The position numbers and the translations under genes are program-made. This document shows, in pieces, positions 1 through 8,900 of a stretch of DNA of 64,000 nucleotides. This stretch comes from Rhizobiaceae bacterium (GTDB lineage Bacteria > Pseudomonadota > Alphaproteobacteria > Rhizobiales > Rhizobiaceae), in assembly GCA_017644005.1 (NCBI GenBank), contig JAEPMJ010000001.1, forward strand, positions 1,178,001 to 1,242,000, written 5' to 3'. Every line of letters starts with the position of its first letter. Within the stretch, counting starts at the first letter, position 1. The notes beneath the pieces are model-generated. The model had not been told where the DNA came from and made no database searches. It saw only the letters and a program-made list of their open reading frames with translations.

Positions 1-612
1 GGCCAGCGCGTAGGCCGCAAAGGCTGCCACGACGATCGGGATGATCGTGGCGGGTATCGTCACTGTCAGCGTGTTGAAAAACGCCCTCGCCATGGAATCG
101 GTGGTCGAGCCGCTGAACAGCACCTGCTCGTAATTGGCCAGCGTGAATTGGGGCGGCGTCTGCGCTGTCACGAAAACGCGTTCGCCGCGGCGGCCGGAAA
201 ATTCGGCATCGTTTTCGAGCCTGTAGTCGCCATTGGCCTGAAGCGTCAGGCGTCCGTCATCACCCATATCGGCAGTGTCGCCTGGCTGATAGTCGGATAT
301 CGCGCGGGACGACGTGCCCCACACGGAGATTGTCGCGTCTGTGCTCGCATCATTGTCGGCAAAAAGGTTGCCGTCGATGACATAGAGCGCACCTTCCTGG
401 CGCTGCGTGTCGGGCGCGGCGGTGCGCAGGACGAGATTCTGCTCCTGAGTAAACAGCGATTTCCACCAGCCGCTGGTCGATATCTGGTCGGCGGTGCGGA
501 ACGACGACACGAAGAGACCGACGGTCGGGAACAGCCACAGCAGCACCAGCGCCACGACCGAGAGGTGAACGGCCCATGTAAGGCCGGATTTCTTGCCAGC
601 TATCGATGACAT
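1..612 (-). CDS. aglG: alpha-glucoside ABC transporter permease AglG (3' end outside window)
   Basis: Inner-membrane permease of a carbohydrate ABC importer (MalG-like). The start is the ATG at 612, preceded on the minus strand by a GAGGAGG ribosome site; 204 codons are visible before the window edge. The N terminus carries one hydrophobic segment (about residues 14-34) ending in the typical LFPTVGLFVSSFR stretch. A long periplasmic insertion follows (about residues 35-150) before the next membrane segment, a known feature of AglG-type permeases. It lies 13 bp downstream of aglF, in the order E-F-G. The substrate (alpha-glucosides such as sucrose, maltose or trehalose) is inferred from family resemblance and the linked LacI regulator. 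The EAA loop lies outside the window. Confidence 0.85.
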   Translation of the reverse strand, partial: MSSIAGKKSGLTWAVHLSVVALVLLWLFPTVGLFVSSFRTADQISTSGWWKSLFTQEQNLVLRTAAPDTQRQEGALYVIDGNLFADNDASTDATISVWGTSSRAISDYQPGDTADMGDDGRLTLQANGDYRLENDAEFSGRRGERVFVTAQTPPQFTLANYEQVLFSGSTTDSMARAFFNTLTVTIPATIIPIVVAAFAAYALA

Positions 613-625
613 GACCGGGGCCTCC

Positions 626-1867
626 TCAGCGCATTTCCTTGCGGGCGTTGTAGACGTTCCAGATCAGGATCGGCGTTACCAGAAGCATGATGACGATCGC
701 GCTGGCTGAGCCGACTCCCCAATCATTGGCCCTGAACAGCTTGTCGTACATGTAGTTGGCCAGAACCTGCGTTTCCCACTGACCGTTGGTCATGGCGAAG
801 ACGATGTCGAAGATCTTCAAAACGACCAGCGTGATCGTGGTCCAGACCACGACAATGGTGCCCATGATCTGCGGGATCTTGATCTTGAAGAAGATATCGA
901 ACGGGTTGGCGCCGTCGATGATGGCGGCCTCGATCGTCTCTTCCGGAATACCGCGCAGGGCGGCAGAGAGGATGACCATCGCAAAGCCTGTCTGGATCCA
1001 GATCAGCACGACCATCAGGAAGAAGTTGTTCCAGAACGGAATGGTCAGCCAAGTCTGCGGCTCGCCATAGGGCAAAGCTGCGGTGAACAGGCTGAGAATC
1101 GAATTCGCAGACAGCCACAGCAGCCATGCCGATCCCAGCGCGACGACGAAGCGCAGTGGCACCGCCCACCACGAACCGCCGCCGCGCTCAGCCTCGCCCC
1201 AAAGGAGCGGGCGCAGGGAGACATAGATGCCGTAGAGCATGAAGGCAGCGAAGGCGGCGAGTATTGCCGACGGCATAAGCCGCAGAAAAAGAACCGCCCA
1301 GGCGCCACCATCGAAGGACAGCCACATCGCATTGAGCACGCCGATCTGGTCCTGTCCGGCGGGCCGCGTATCGTAGACCAGCTTGAAGATAACCGAGGCG
1401 CCGACAAAGGAAATGGCCATCGGCATGAAGATCAGCGATTTGGCAATGTTGCCCCAGGAAATGCGGTCCGTCAGCTGGGCGACCAGCAGACCGAAGGCGG
1501 TGGACGCCGCCGGCACCACGATCAGCCACAGCATGTTGTTCTTCATCGCTTCCCAGAATTTCGGTTCCGAAACCATCTGGGAATAATTGTCGAGACCGAC
1601 GAAAGCCCCGCCGGCCGAGCGGTCGGTGAAGGAAAGCCGCAAGGTCTCGAAGACAGGGTAGGCGAGGTAAAGACCCAGCGCGAAAACGGCCGGAAAAAGG
1701 AAAAGCCAGGGCCGTATCTGGTTGGCGCGGGTGATGTTGCGCCCCGCATTCGGACCCCTGGCAGGGAACAGGACCTTATCCAGAAACTGGTTGGACAGGT
1801 AGAAGTAGCCGACGCAACCGCCGACGCCCACAATGATGGTGATCAGTCCCTGCACTGCCGGATGCAT
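626..1867 (-). CDS. aglF: alpha-glucoside ABC transporter permease AglF
   Basis: MalF-like inner-membrane permease of 413 aa, partner of AglG. I chose the ATG at 1867 (MHPAVQG) because a strong GGAGGAG sits just upstream; a frame extension to 1894 lacks this. Many hydrophobic segments are visible, starting at about residue 5. The C-terminal third carries the EAA-loop-like stretch EETIEAAIIDGANPFDIFFK, which contacts the ATPase. An unusually long middle region between membrane segments is typical of AglF. The gene is separated from aglE by a strong intercistronic hairpin. No ATPase (aglK) is in the window; it probably lies beyond the left edge. Confidence 0.88.
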   Translation of the reverse strand: MHPAVQGLITIIVGVGGCVGYFYLSNQFLDKVLFPARGPNAGRNITRANQIRPWLFLFPAVFALGLYLAYPVFETLRLSFTDRSAGGAFVGLDNYSQMVSEPKFWEAMKNNMLWLIVVPAASTAFGLLVAQLTDRISWGNIAKSLIFMPMAISFVGASVIFKLVYDTRPAGQDQIGVLNAMWLSFDGGAWAVLFLRLMPSAILAAFAAFMLYGIYVSLRPLLWGEAERGGGSWWAVPLRFVVALGSAWLLWLSANSILSLFTAALPYGEPQTWLTIPFWNNFFLMVVLIWIQTGFAMVILSAALRGIPEETIEAAIIDGANPFDIFFKIKIPQIMGTIVVVWTTITLVVLKIFDIVFAMTNGQWETQVLANYMYDKLFRANDWGVGSASAIVIMLLVTPILIWNVYNARKEMR

Positions 1868-1911
1868 GGTCTCCTCCCCCGTGCGAACCTGCAAACGTTT
1901 CTGGTCAGGCA

Positions 1912-1937
1912 GGACCGGGGCGCGAACGCCCCGGTCC
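1912..1937 (-). promoter_or_regulatory. intercistronic stem-loop between aglE and aglF
   Basis: Perfect 11-bp stem (GGACCGGGGCG / CGCCCCGGTCC) closed by a four-base loop that reads TTCG on the transcribed strand. No U-run follows, so it looks more like an mRNA-stabilising or partial-termination hairpin that keeps binding-protein mRNA in excess of permease mRNA than a full terminator. Confidence 0.65.
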
Positions 1938-1962
1938 TAAGTCAGTCAGACCTGGGCAGCGC

Positions 1963-3237
1963 CTATTTCAGCGCGTCCCACGACTTCTGGATTTCGGCTG
2001 CGACGTCAGCAGCGGGCTTGCCTCCGGCGTAATCGACCATGCCGGTCCAGAACGAACCTGCGCCAACCGCGCCCGGCATCAGGTCGGAACCATCGAAACG
2101 GAACGTGGTCGCGTTAAGCAGAACCTCGTTCATCTTGCGCAGGGTCGGATCGCTGAAGGCGTCCGGATTGACTCCCTTGAACGGCGTCAGGAAGCCCTTC
2201 AACCCCATCCAGGTCTCGTGTGCTTCCGGCGTCTGCAGATAAGCGATCAGATCGTGCGCGGCCTGGTTCTCGTTGGTGATGACCCAGGTCGTGCCGGCGC
2301 CCAGCACCGGCGTGCCGAGATCCTTGTCCGCGTAGGCGGGGAAATAGAAGAAGTCGGCATCCTCACCAACCGCCGTGCCTTCCGGGAAAAAGGCCGGAAT
2401 GAACGAAGCCTGATGGTGCATGTAGCACTGCGGCGGCGAAGAAAAGAGGCCCTTGGGCGAATCGCGGAAATCAGTCGATGCTACCGCGCCGGAACCACCG
2501 GCCACGAAATCATCGTTGCGTGCAAACCACCCAAACTCCTCGATAGCGGCAATAACCTTGGGATCGTCGAACTTGAGGTCATTGGATATCCAGGCGTCAT
2601 AATCCTCCGGTGACTGCGTGCGCAGCATCAGATCTTCCACCCAGTCGGTCGCCGGCCAGCCTGTTGCCGCACCGGAACCAAGACCTATGCACCAGGGCGT
2701 TTCGCCATCGGCTACGATCTGTTCGGTCAGTGCCTTGAGCTCTTCCATGGTCGTCGGTACCTCATAACCGGCGTCCTCGAAATTTTCCGGCACGTACCAG
2801 ACAAGCGACTTCACGTCGTTCTTGAAAGGGAAGCCGTAGAACTGGTCTGCGCCGGAGGCATCCTTGTAGGTACCCAATGCCACCCAGGAGTCGCCGGCGG
2901 CATAGTTCTCGCGCAGCCAGTCGGCCACACCGTCGCGCAGCGGCGTCAGGAAGCCGCGCGCGGCCATGTCTGATGCGAGTCCAGGTTGCGGAAAGACGGC
3001 GACATTCGGCGCAGAACCCGCCTCCAGGTCGACGACGATCTGCTGCTCGAAGCTGTCCGAGCCGACGTAACGCACGTCATGCCCGGACTTGTCGGCAAAT
3101 ACCTTGAGCACGGCCTCCACGTTTTCCTGGTCCGGGCCAAGCCACGGGCCGAATACGGTGAGCTGCTCGGCGCTCGCCAAGCCTGAATAGCCGGAAAGAG
3201 CGAATGCAGCAGCACCCGCCAGCAACAACTTCTTCAT
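1963..3237 (-). CDS. aglE: alpha-glucoside ABC transporter substrate-binding protein AglE
   Basis: Periplasmic extracellular solute-binding protein (family 1) of 424 aa that delivers sugar to AglFG. The N terminus is a clear signal peptide (MKKLLLAGAAAFALSGYSGL, then ASA). The start at 3237 has an AGGGAGGA ribosome site a few bases upstream. The body shows the family pattern LTVFGPWLGPDQENVEAVLK near the mature N terminus and a C-terminal WDALK end. It is the first gene of aglEFG and is preceded by the palindromic operator at 3310-3323, so expression is very likely under AglR control. Confidence 0.9.
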   Translation of the reverse strand: MKKLLLAGAAAFALSGYSGLASAEQLTVFGPWLGPDQENVEAVLKVFADKSGHDVRYVGSDSFEQQIVVDLEAGSAPNVAVFPQPGLASDMAARGFLTPLRDGVADWLRENYAAGDSWVALGTYKDASGADQFYGFPFKNDVKSLVWYVPENFEDAGYEVPTTMEELKALTEQIVADGETPWCIGLGSGAATGWPATDWVEDLMLRTQSPEDYDAWISNDLKFDDPKVIAAIEEFGWFARNDDFVAGGSGAVASTDFRDSPKGLFSSPPQCYMHHQASFIPAFFPEGTAVGEDADFFYFPAYADKDLGTPVLGAGTTWVITNENQAAHDLIAYLQTPEAHETWMGLKGFLTPFKGVNPDAFSDPTLRKMNEVLLNATTFRFDGSDLMPGAVGAGSFWTGMVDYAGGKPAADVAAEIQKSWDALK

Positions 3238-3309
3238 GGATTCCTCCCTGGATCAAATCCACAGGGCCGGTCAGAGGCCCCTCAAATCTCACTCCCAGCG
3301 CAAAGCTTT

Positions 3310-3323
3310 CCAAAGCGCTTTGG
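3310..3323. promoter_or_regulatory. probable AglR (LacI-type) operator upstream of aglE
   Basis: Perfect 14-bp palindrome CCAAAGCGCTTTGG with the AAAGCGCTTT core typical of LacI-family sites, 73 bp upstream of the aglE start. An AAAGCTTT palindrome lies next to it at 3302-3309. The whole 308-bp space between aglE and aglR holds no gene, only this control region. Confidence 0.75.
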
Positions 3324-3518
3324 CTGCCGCATACTCGCCGCCACACAGCGACCGAGTCAAGTGGCCGCGAATTCGAATCGGCTAAATCCAATTTCGTGAT
3401 GCGCCGCAGCATTACTTTTGGGCAGCGCAGCACAATTCGGGCTTCATTCGAGCCATCTCAGGCGCTAATAGACCGACAGCGCCTTCATCAATCCGGGTGG
3501 CCAGGAATCACCCGATTG

Positions 3519-3528
3519 AAAGCGCTTT
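3519..3528. promoter_or_regulatory. probable second AglR operator (autoregulation)
   Basis: AAAGCGCTTT palindrome, the same core as the site in front of aglE, placed 17 bp upstream of the aglR start codon. A bound repressor here would block transcription of its own gene. Two identical cores about 207 bp apart could also support looping. Confidence 0.65.
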
Positions 3529-3545
3529 GAGCCTGGGAGTCCGCC

Positions 3546-4601
3546 GTGAACCTGAAACAGCTGTCCGAGAAACTGTCGCTTTCGCAAACGACGGTCAGCC
3601 GGGCGCTCAACGGCTATCCGGAGGTCGCGGAGGAAACCCGCCGCCGCGTTGCTGATGCCGCTAAACGATTCGGCTACCGGCCAAGTCCCAGCGCCCGCCG
3701 CCTGGCGACCGGCAAGGCAGGCATGATCGGCTACGTGATGCCAACCGGCGATGCCGTCCATATCGACACGCATTTCATCGAATTCCTGTCTGGAATAGGC
3801 GACTATGCGCGTACGCACGAGCTCGATCTGGCGTTGAGTCCAACCAATCTCGATGACGAGGAGGCAACCTACCGGCGGCTGCTGGCCGCGCACAGAGTCG
3901 ATGCAGTCTATGTTTCCTCGCCGACGACGGCCGACTGGCGCATCAGGCTGCTCGAAGAATCCGGCATGCCCTACATCGTGCACGGCCGTTCCGAAGGGCA
4001 CGATTTCGAGTTTCCGTTCCTCGACATCGACAATGAAGGCGCGTTTCACGACGCGGCGCGGCTTCTGCTTCAGCTCGGCCATGAGCGCATCGCGCTGCTC
4101 AACGGCAATGAGGGGCAGACCTTTGCCGATCACAGGGAGCGCGGCATGCGCAAAGCGCTGGCCGCGCACGGGCTGATATTACCCGACCGTTTCGTCAGCC
4201 GCATGACGATGACGGAGGAAAACGGCTATCGCGCAGCGCGCCGGCTGCTCGCCGACAGCGACCGGCCGACCGCTCTAATCTGCGCCAGTCTCATGCAGGC
4301 ACTCGGCATCATGCGGGCGGTCGGCGATCTCGGCCTTTCGATACCCGACGATCTGTCGCTGATCTCGCATGACGACGTGTTCCCGTTTCTGAAGCCGGAA
4401 GGGTTCTCGACGCCTCTAACCACCACGTGCTCGCCAATCCGCGCGGCGGGCGAACGCATTGCGGAGCGGCTTGCCGCACGGATAGCGCAAACCGAAACCG
4501 GACCGGTGGGCGAGGTGTGGCCGGTCGATCTCATCGTCAGGGGTTCGGTCGGGCGCGCACCGCGAAAGGTGACGAAGCAGCGGCTTGTCAGCCCCGCCTG
4601 A
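3546..4601 (+). CDS. aglR: LacI-family transcriptional regulator AglR
   Basis: Sugar-responsive DNA-binding repressor of 351 aa. It starts with GTG after a GGGAG ribosome site; the first residues form the LacI helix-turn-helix (LKQLSEKLSLSQTTVSRALN, residues 2-21) and hinge (KRFGYRPSPSARRLATGK). A periplasmic-binding-protein-like effector domain follows (about residues 60-340). It is divergent from aglEFG with palindromic sites in between, so it most likely represses the transporter in the absence of alpha-glucosides. The name follows this context; ligand identity is inferred. Confidence 0.85.
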   Translation: MNLKQLSEKLSLSQTTVSRALNGYPEVAEETRRRVADAAKRFGYRPSPSARRLATGKAGMIGYVMPTGDAVHIDTHFIEFLSGIGDYARTHELDLALSPTNLDDEEATYRRLLAAHRVDAVYVSSPTTADWRIRLLEESGMPYIVHGRSEGHDFEFPFLDIDNEGAFHDAARLLLQLGHERIALLNGNEGQTFADHRERGMRKALAAHGLILPDRFVSRMTMTEENGYRAARRLLADSDRPTALICASLMQALGIMRAVGDLGLSIPDDLSLISHDDVFPFLKPEGFSTPLTTTCSPIRAAGERIAERLAARIAQTETGPVGEVWPVDLIVRGSVGRAPRKVTKQRLVSPA

Positions 4602-4667
4602 GACACAGCGGGCGGTTGACAGCCACCGAGCCCGGGGCAAATGTGCCGGATCGTTTCCGGAGGACCG

Positions 4668-4907
4668 ATGAGAGCCGTATTCGTTCAGTTGCAGTGCCAG
4701 CCCGGCAAGACCTACGAGGTTGCCAATACCCTCTTCGAGCGCGAGATCGTGTCGGAACTCTACTCGACCAGCGGCGACTACGACCTGTTGATGAAAATCT
4801 ATGTCGACGAAGAGAGCCAGGACATCGGCAAGTTCATCAATGACAACATTGCCAATGTGCCGGGTATCGTGCGCTCGCTGACGACGCTGACCTTCAAGGC
4901 GTTTTAG
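4668..4907 (+). CDS. stand-alone Lrp/AsnC ligand-binding (RAM) domain protein
   Basis: Small 79-aa protein matching only the C-terminal ligand-binding domain of Lrp/AsnC regulators, with no DNA-binding helix-turn-helix. The start at 4668 (MRAVFVQLQC) follows a CGGAGGA ribosome site; an in-frame ATG at 4641 is less well placed. The pattern TSGDYDLLMKIY and the C-terminal VRSLTTLTF strand are typical of the domain. Such proteins oligomerise and may bind amino acids or modulate full-length Lrp proteins. It is read in the same direction as aglR but probably functionally separate. Confidence 0.85.
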   Translation: MRAVFVQLQCQPGKTYEVANTLFEREIVSELYSTSGDYDLLMKIYVDEESQDIGKFINDNIANVPGIVRSLTTLTFKAF

Positions 4908-4930
4908 GGCAGCTTGAACTAAAAGCGACC

Positions 4931-5758
4931 TCAGCCCACGAAGGCACGCTCGACCACGAAATCGCCGGGTGTCGAGACTGAACCCTCTTCGAGGCCGGCC
5001 TTTTCCACCAGCGCCTTCACGTCCCTGAGCATGTCCATCGAGCCGCAGATCATGGCGCGATCTGTTTCACGGTTGAGCGGCTCGACACCAAGTCCCGCGC
5101 ACAGCGAACCGTCTTCGATGCGCGTCGTGATGCGGCCCATAAGCGGATAATCCTCGCGCGTCGTCGCAGAGACATAACGCAGCCGGCCTTCGGTCAGTTC
5201 GCCGATCAGCGGATCGCTGGTAATGTCGCGCACGAGATTGTCGCCATATTGCAGATCGGCGACATCGCGGCAGGTGTTGGTGAGAATGATCTCGTCAAAC
5301 TTCTCATATGTCTCGGGATCGCGGATCAGGCTGGCGAACGGGGCAATGCCGGTGCCGGTGGCGAACATGTAGACACGCTTTGCCGGCGTCAGCGCATCGA
5401 CAATCAGTGTGCCCGTCGGCTTCTGCCGCATGAGCACCGTGTCGCCCGGCTGGATCTTCTGCAGGTGCTGGGTCAGCGGCCCGTCCTGAACCTTGATCGA
5501 ATAGAATTCGATCTCGTCGTCCCATGCAGGGCTGGCGATCGAATAGGCACGGTAGACCGGCTTTTCAGCATTCGGCAGGCCGATCATCACGAACTCACCC
5601 GAGCGGAAACGTAAGCTCTGAGGCCGCGTAATGCGGAAGGAGAACAGGCGATCGGTGTAATGCTCGACCGAAACCACTTTCTCCGCGAACACGCCGGAGG
5701 GAATGGGGAAATCGAGCGGCTTGGCGTTGTCGAGATTGCCGGGTGCAACCGTGTTCAT
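4931..5758 (-). CDS. fpr: ferredoxin--NADP(+) reductase
   Basis: Cytosolic flavoprotein of 275 aa that transfers electrons between NADPH and ferredoxin or flavodoxin. The FAD-binding motif RAYSIASP is near residue 90, the NADP-binding FATGTGIAPFASL is in the middle, and the C terminus ends in AFVG, as in bacterial class I (subclass II) reductases. It is divergent from hyuAB with 193 bp between starts, so its promoter region includes the shared palindrome at 5856-5873. It could supply electrons to metal-dependent catabolic enzymes of the neighbourhood or serve oxidative-stress defence. Confidence 0.92.
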   Translation of the reverse strand: MNTVAPGNLDNAKPLDFPIPSGVFAEKVVSVEHYTDRLFSFRITRPQSLRFRSGEFVMIGLPNAEKPVYRAYSIASPAWDDEIEFYSIKVQDGPLTQHLQKIQPGDTVLMRQKPTGTLIVDALTPAKRVYMFATGTGIAPFASLIRDPETYEKFDEIILTNTCRDVADLQYGDNLVRDITSDPLIGELTEGRLRYVSATTREDYPLMGRITTRIEDGSLCAGLGVEPLNRETDRAMICGSMDMLRDVKALVEKAGLEEGSVSTPGDFVVERAFVG

Positions 5759-5855
5759 GTCATCGACCTTGAGAATCGTGGGGGTTCGGCAAGATCATGT
5801 CGCGATCTTGTCGCGCGGCTGGCGGTTGCGCTGCGGCGCGGCTTGTCTGTTAAAT

Positions 5856-5873
5856 TTATTAGTATACAAATGA
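5856..5873. promoter_or_regulatory. candidate GntR-type operator between fpr and hyuAB
   Basis: Imperfect palindrome TTATTAGTATACAAATGA centred on GTATAC. It is identical at 15 of 18 positions to the site at 18688-18705 between the dehydrogenase operon and pncA. The GTATAC core resembles FadR-subfamily GntR sites and the palindrome in front of the GntR gene at 22547. Confidence 0.55.
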
Positions 5874-5951
5874 ATATTGCGTCAAGGTGAACGCTGAGAG
5901 CAGCGTTCCAATTTCGGCATTCGATCGGGACGGAATTTCCGGATTTCGGAC

Positions 5952-8900
5952 ATGGACGAGAATAGTGCGCCCATCGGGAATTATGTGGTTGCCGGCATCG
6001 ATGTGGGCGGCACTTTCACCGATCTGATCCTCGTCGACAGCCGCGCCGGCAGAGTGAAGATCGCAAAGACGCCGACAACGATCGACAATCAGGCAAATGG
6101 CGTGATCGCGGCACTCGAAGATGCGGCCATTCCCGCCCCCGAGATCGACCTTATCGTCCACGGAACCACGACAACCACAAATGCGGTGCTGGAGCGGCGG
6201 CTGGCAAAAACCGGCATGATCACCACCGCCGGCTTCCGTGACGTGATCGAGCTTGGCCGGCGCACACGCCCTCGCCCCTACGGCATGACCGGCGTCTTCA
6301 CGCCGATCATTCCACGCAACCTGCGGCTCGAGGTTGCGGAGCGCATGGACGCGCAGGGCCGTGTGCTCACGCCGCTCGACGAGGGTGCCATGCGCGCTGC
6401 CGTCCAGACGCTGCTCAACGCAGGCTGCGAAACGCTCGTCATCCACTTCCTTCATGCCTATGCCAATCCTGCGCATGAACTGAGAGCGGCAGAAATCGCA
6501 GCCGAGATCTGGCCTAACGGGCACATCACAACCGGACACTCGCTGCTATCGGAAGCGCGTGAGTTCGAGCGCGGCGTGACGGCATCGGTGAATGCCGCAG
6601 TGCAGCCGATACTGAAGCGTTATGTCGAGCGCCTTCGCACGGAGTTGGGCGGCCGGGGTTATGCCCGCGACTTCCTGATGATGAACGGCAATGGCGGCAT
6701 GATCTCCTCCGCTCTCGTCAGCCGCGAAGCCGCCAAGACCGTGATGTCGGGTCCGGCGTCCGGCGTGATGGCGGCCGCACATACCGGCAAGCGCGCCGGC
6801 CAGCTCGATCTCATCACCTACGACATGGGCGGCACCTCGACCGATGTGGCCCTGATCCGGGGCGCCAAGCCCGCTGTCTCCAACGAGACGGAAATCGAAT
6901 ATGCGATGCCGATCCACGTACCGCTGGTCGATGTCCATACCGTTGGCGCCGGCGGCGGGTCGATCGCACGCATCGACGACGGCGGGCTGATCCGCGTCGG
7001 GCCCGAAAGTGCCGGGGCGATGCCCGGCCCGATCTGCTACGGGAGGGGCGGCGCCGACCCCACTATCACCGATGCCAATCTCGTGCTGGGGCGGCTTTCG
7101 CCCCGCAAGCTGCTCAGCGTCGACAATCCGGTTTCGAAAGATGCCGTCGAGGCTGTCTTTGCCGAGAGTATCGGCCGCCATATCGACATGGACGGCGTGG
7201 AGGCCGCCGGCGCGGTGCTCAAGATAGCCAACCTCAAGATGGCTGGCGCAGTACGCATGGTGTCGCTGGCGCGCGGGCTCGACCCGCGGGATTTCGCACT
7301 GTTTGCATTCGGCGGTGCGGGACCACTGCATGCGACGGCGCTGGCGCGCGAGCTCGGCATCCCGAAAGTCCTGGTGCCGGCACGGCCGGGCATCACCAAT
7401 GCGCTTGGCTGCGTCGTGGCCGATTTGCGGCATGACTTCGTGCGGACGCTCAACCGGCCGCTGGGTGCGCTCGATCAGGCGACGATCAAAGCCGTTCTGG
7501 ACGAGCAGAAGGCAGAAGGCGTCTCGCTTATAGAAAGCGAAGCGGTAAAGCCGAAAACCGTCCGTGCCGTACATTCCGCCGATATGCAGTTCATCGGCCA
7601 GACGCATATCATCAATGTGCCGCTGCCTTCGGCGGAGGTCACCATCGACGAATTGCAGGCGCTGTTCGAGGAAGCCTATTTCGCCCGCTTCCGGGTTTCG
7701 CTGCCTGAAATCCGCGCCAACCTCGTCAATCTCAATACGTCGGTGATCGGCGAGCGGGAGGCGATCGACCTTGCCCTTCTGATCGACGCGGCCGGGCGGG
7801 CGGCGACGCTGGAGGAAGCGCTCGACGAGCACCGCCAAGTCTGGTTCGCCGGGGCCTGGTACGACACGCCTGTCTATGCGCGCGAGAAGCTGCCGCTGAA
7901 TGCAGTCGTGGAGGGGCCGGCGATCTTGGAGCAGCGCGATGCCACCACCGTTCTGGAGCCCGGCGACCGCGCGACAGGCGATGCGGACGGCAATCTCATT
8001 GTCGAGGTTTCACCCTCCCCCCTGCGGGGAGGGTCGCGACACGAAGTGAAGCGGGGTGGGGCTGGACACAAATCCGAACGGACCCAGAAGACCCCGACGC
8101 TACGCGCCGACCCTGCCCAAAAGGGCGAGGGTAAGCTCGACGCCATAACCCTGTCTGTCATCGAAGCCGGCCTGCAGCAGGTCTGCGACGAGATGGACCT
8201 GGCCTTCAGCCGCGCCGCCTTCTCGCCGGTGATTGCCGAAGCCAATGACCGATCGGACGGCATCTATTCGGCCGAAGACGGGTCTCTGATCGCGCAAGGG
8301 CTGGGTGGGCTGCCCGTGTTTGTCGGCGTCATGCAGTATTCGACCAGAACCCTGATCGAAATGATCGCTGACGGCCGCTGCCTCAAGCCCGAACCCGGCG
8401 ACATCTACATCGTCAACGATCCCTATCTCGGCGGCACACATCTCATGGATGTGCGCTTCGCCATGCCGGTATGGCGCGACGGCAAGATCTGGTGCTGGCT
8501 TTCCAATACCGGCCATTGGCCCGATATCGGCGGCGCCGTGCCTGGCGGATTCTCAGCCTCGGCGACCGCTGTCGAACAAGAGGGTCTGAGGCTGCCGCCG
8601 GTGAAACTATTCAAGCGCGGCGAACTCGATCCCGAGATCTACGCAATCATCACGTCCAATATCCGGGTTGCTGACCAGCGCATCGGAGACATCAAGGCTC
8701 AGGCCGCCGCACTTCACGTCGGTGCCGAACGGCTTGGCGCACTGCTCGATCGCTATGGGGACGATACGGTGACGGCGGCCGTTGCGGAGCTGCGGGAACG
8801 TGCCGCTGCACGCATGCGCGCCTCCATCGCGGAGATCAAGGACGGCGTCTATCAGGGCGAGGCCTTCGTCGATTCCGATGGCGTGGTGAACGAGCCGCTC

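Noticed and set aside
6546-7838. Long minus-strand open frame (430 codons) inside hyuAB
   Set aside because: It is antisense to a clearly conserved enzyme, has no recognisable domain and arises from high-GC codon bias; the same holds for 5859-6539.
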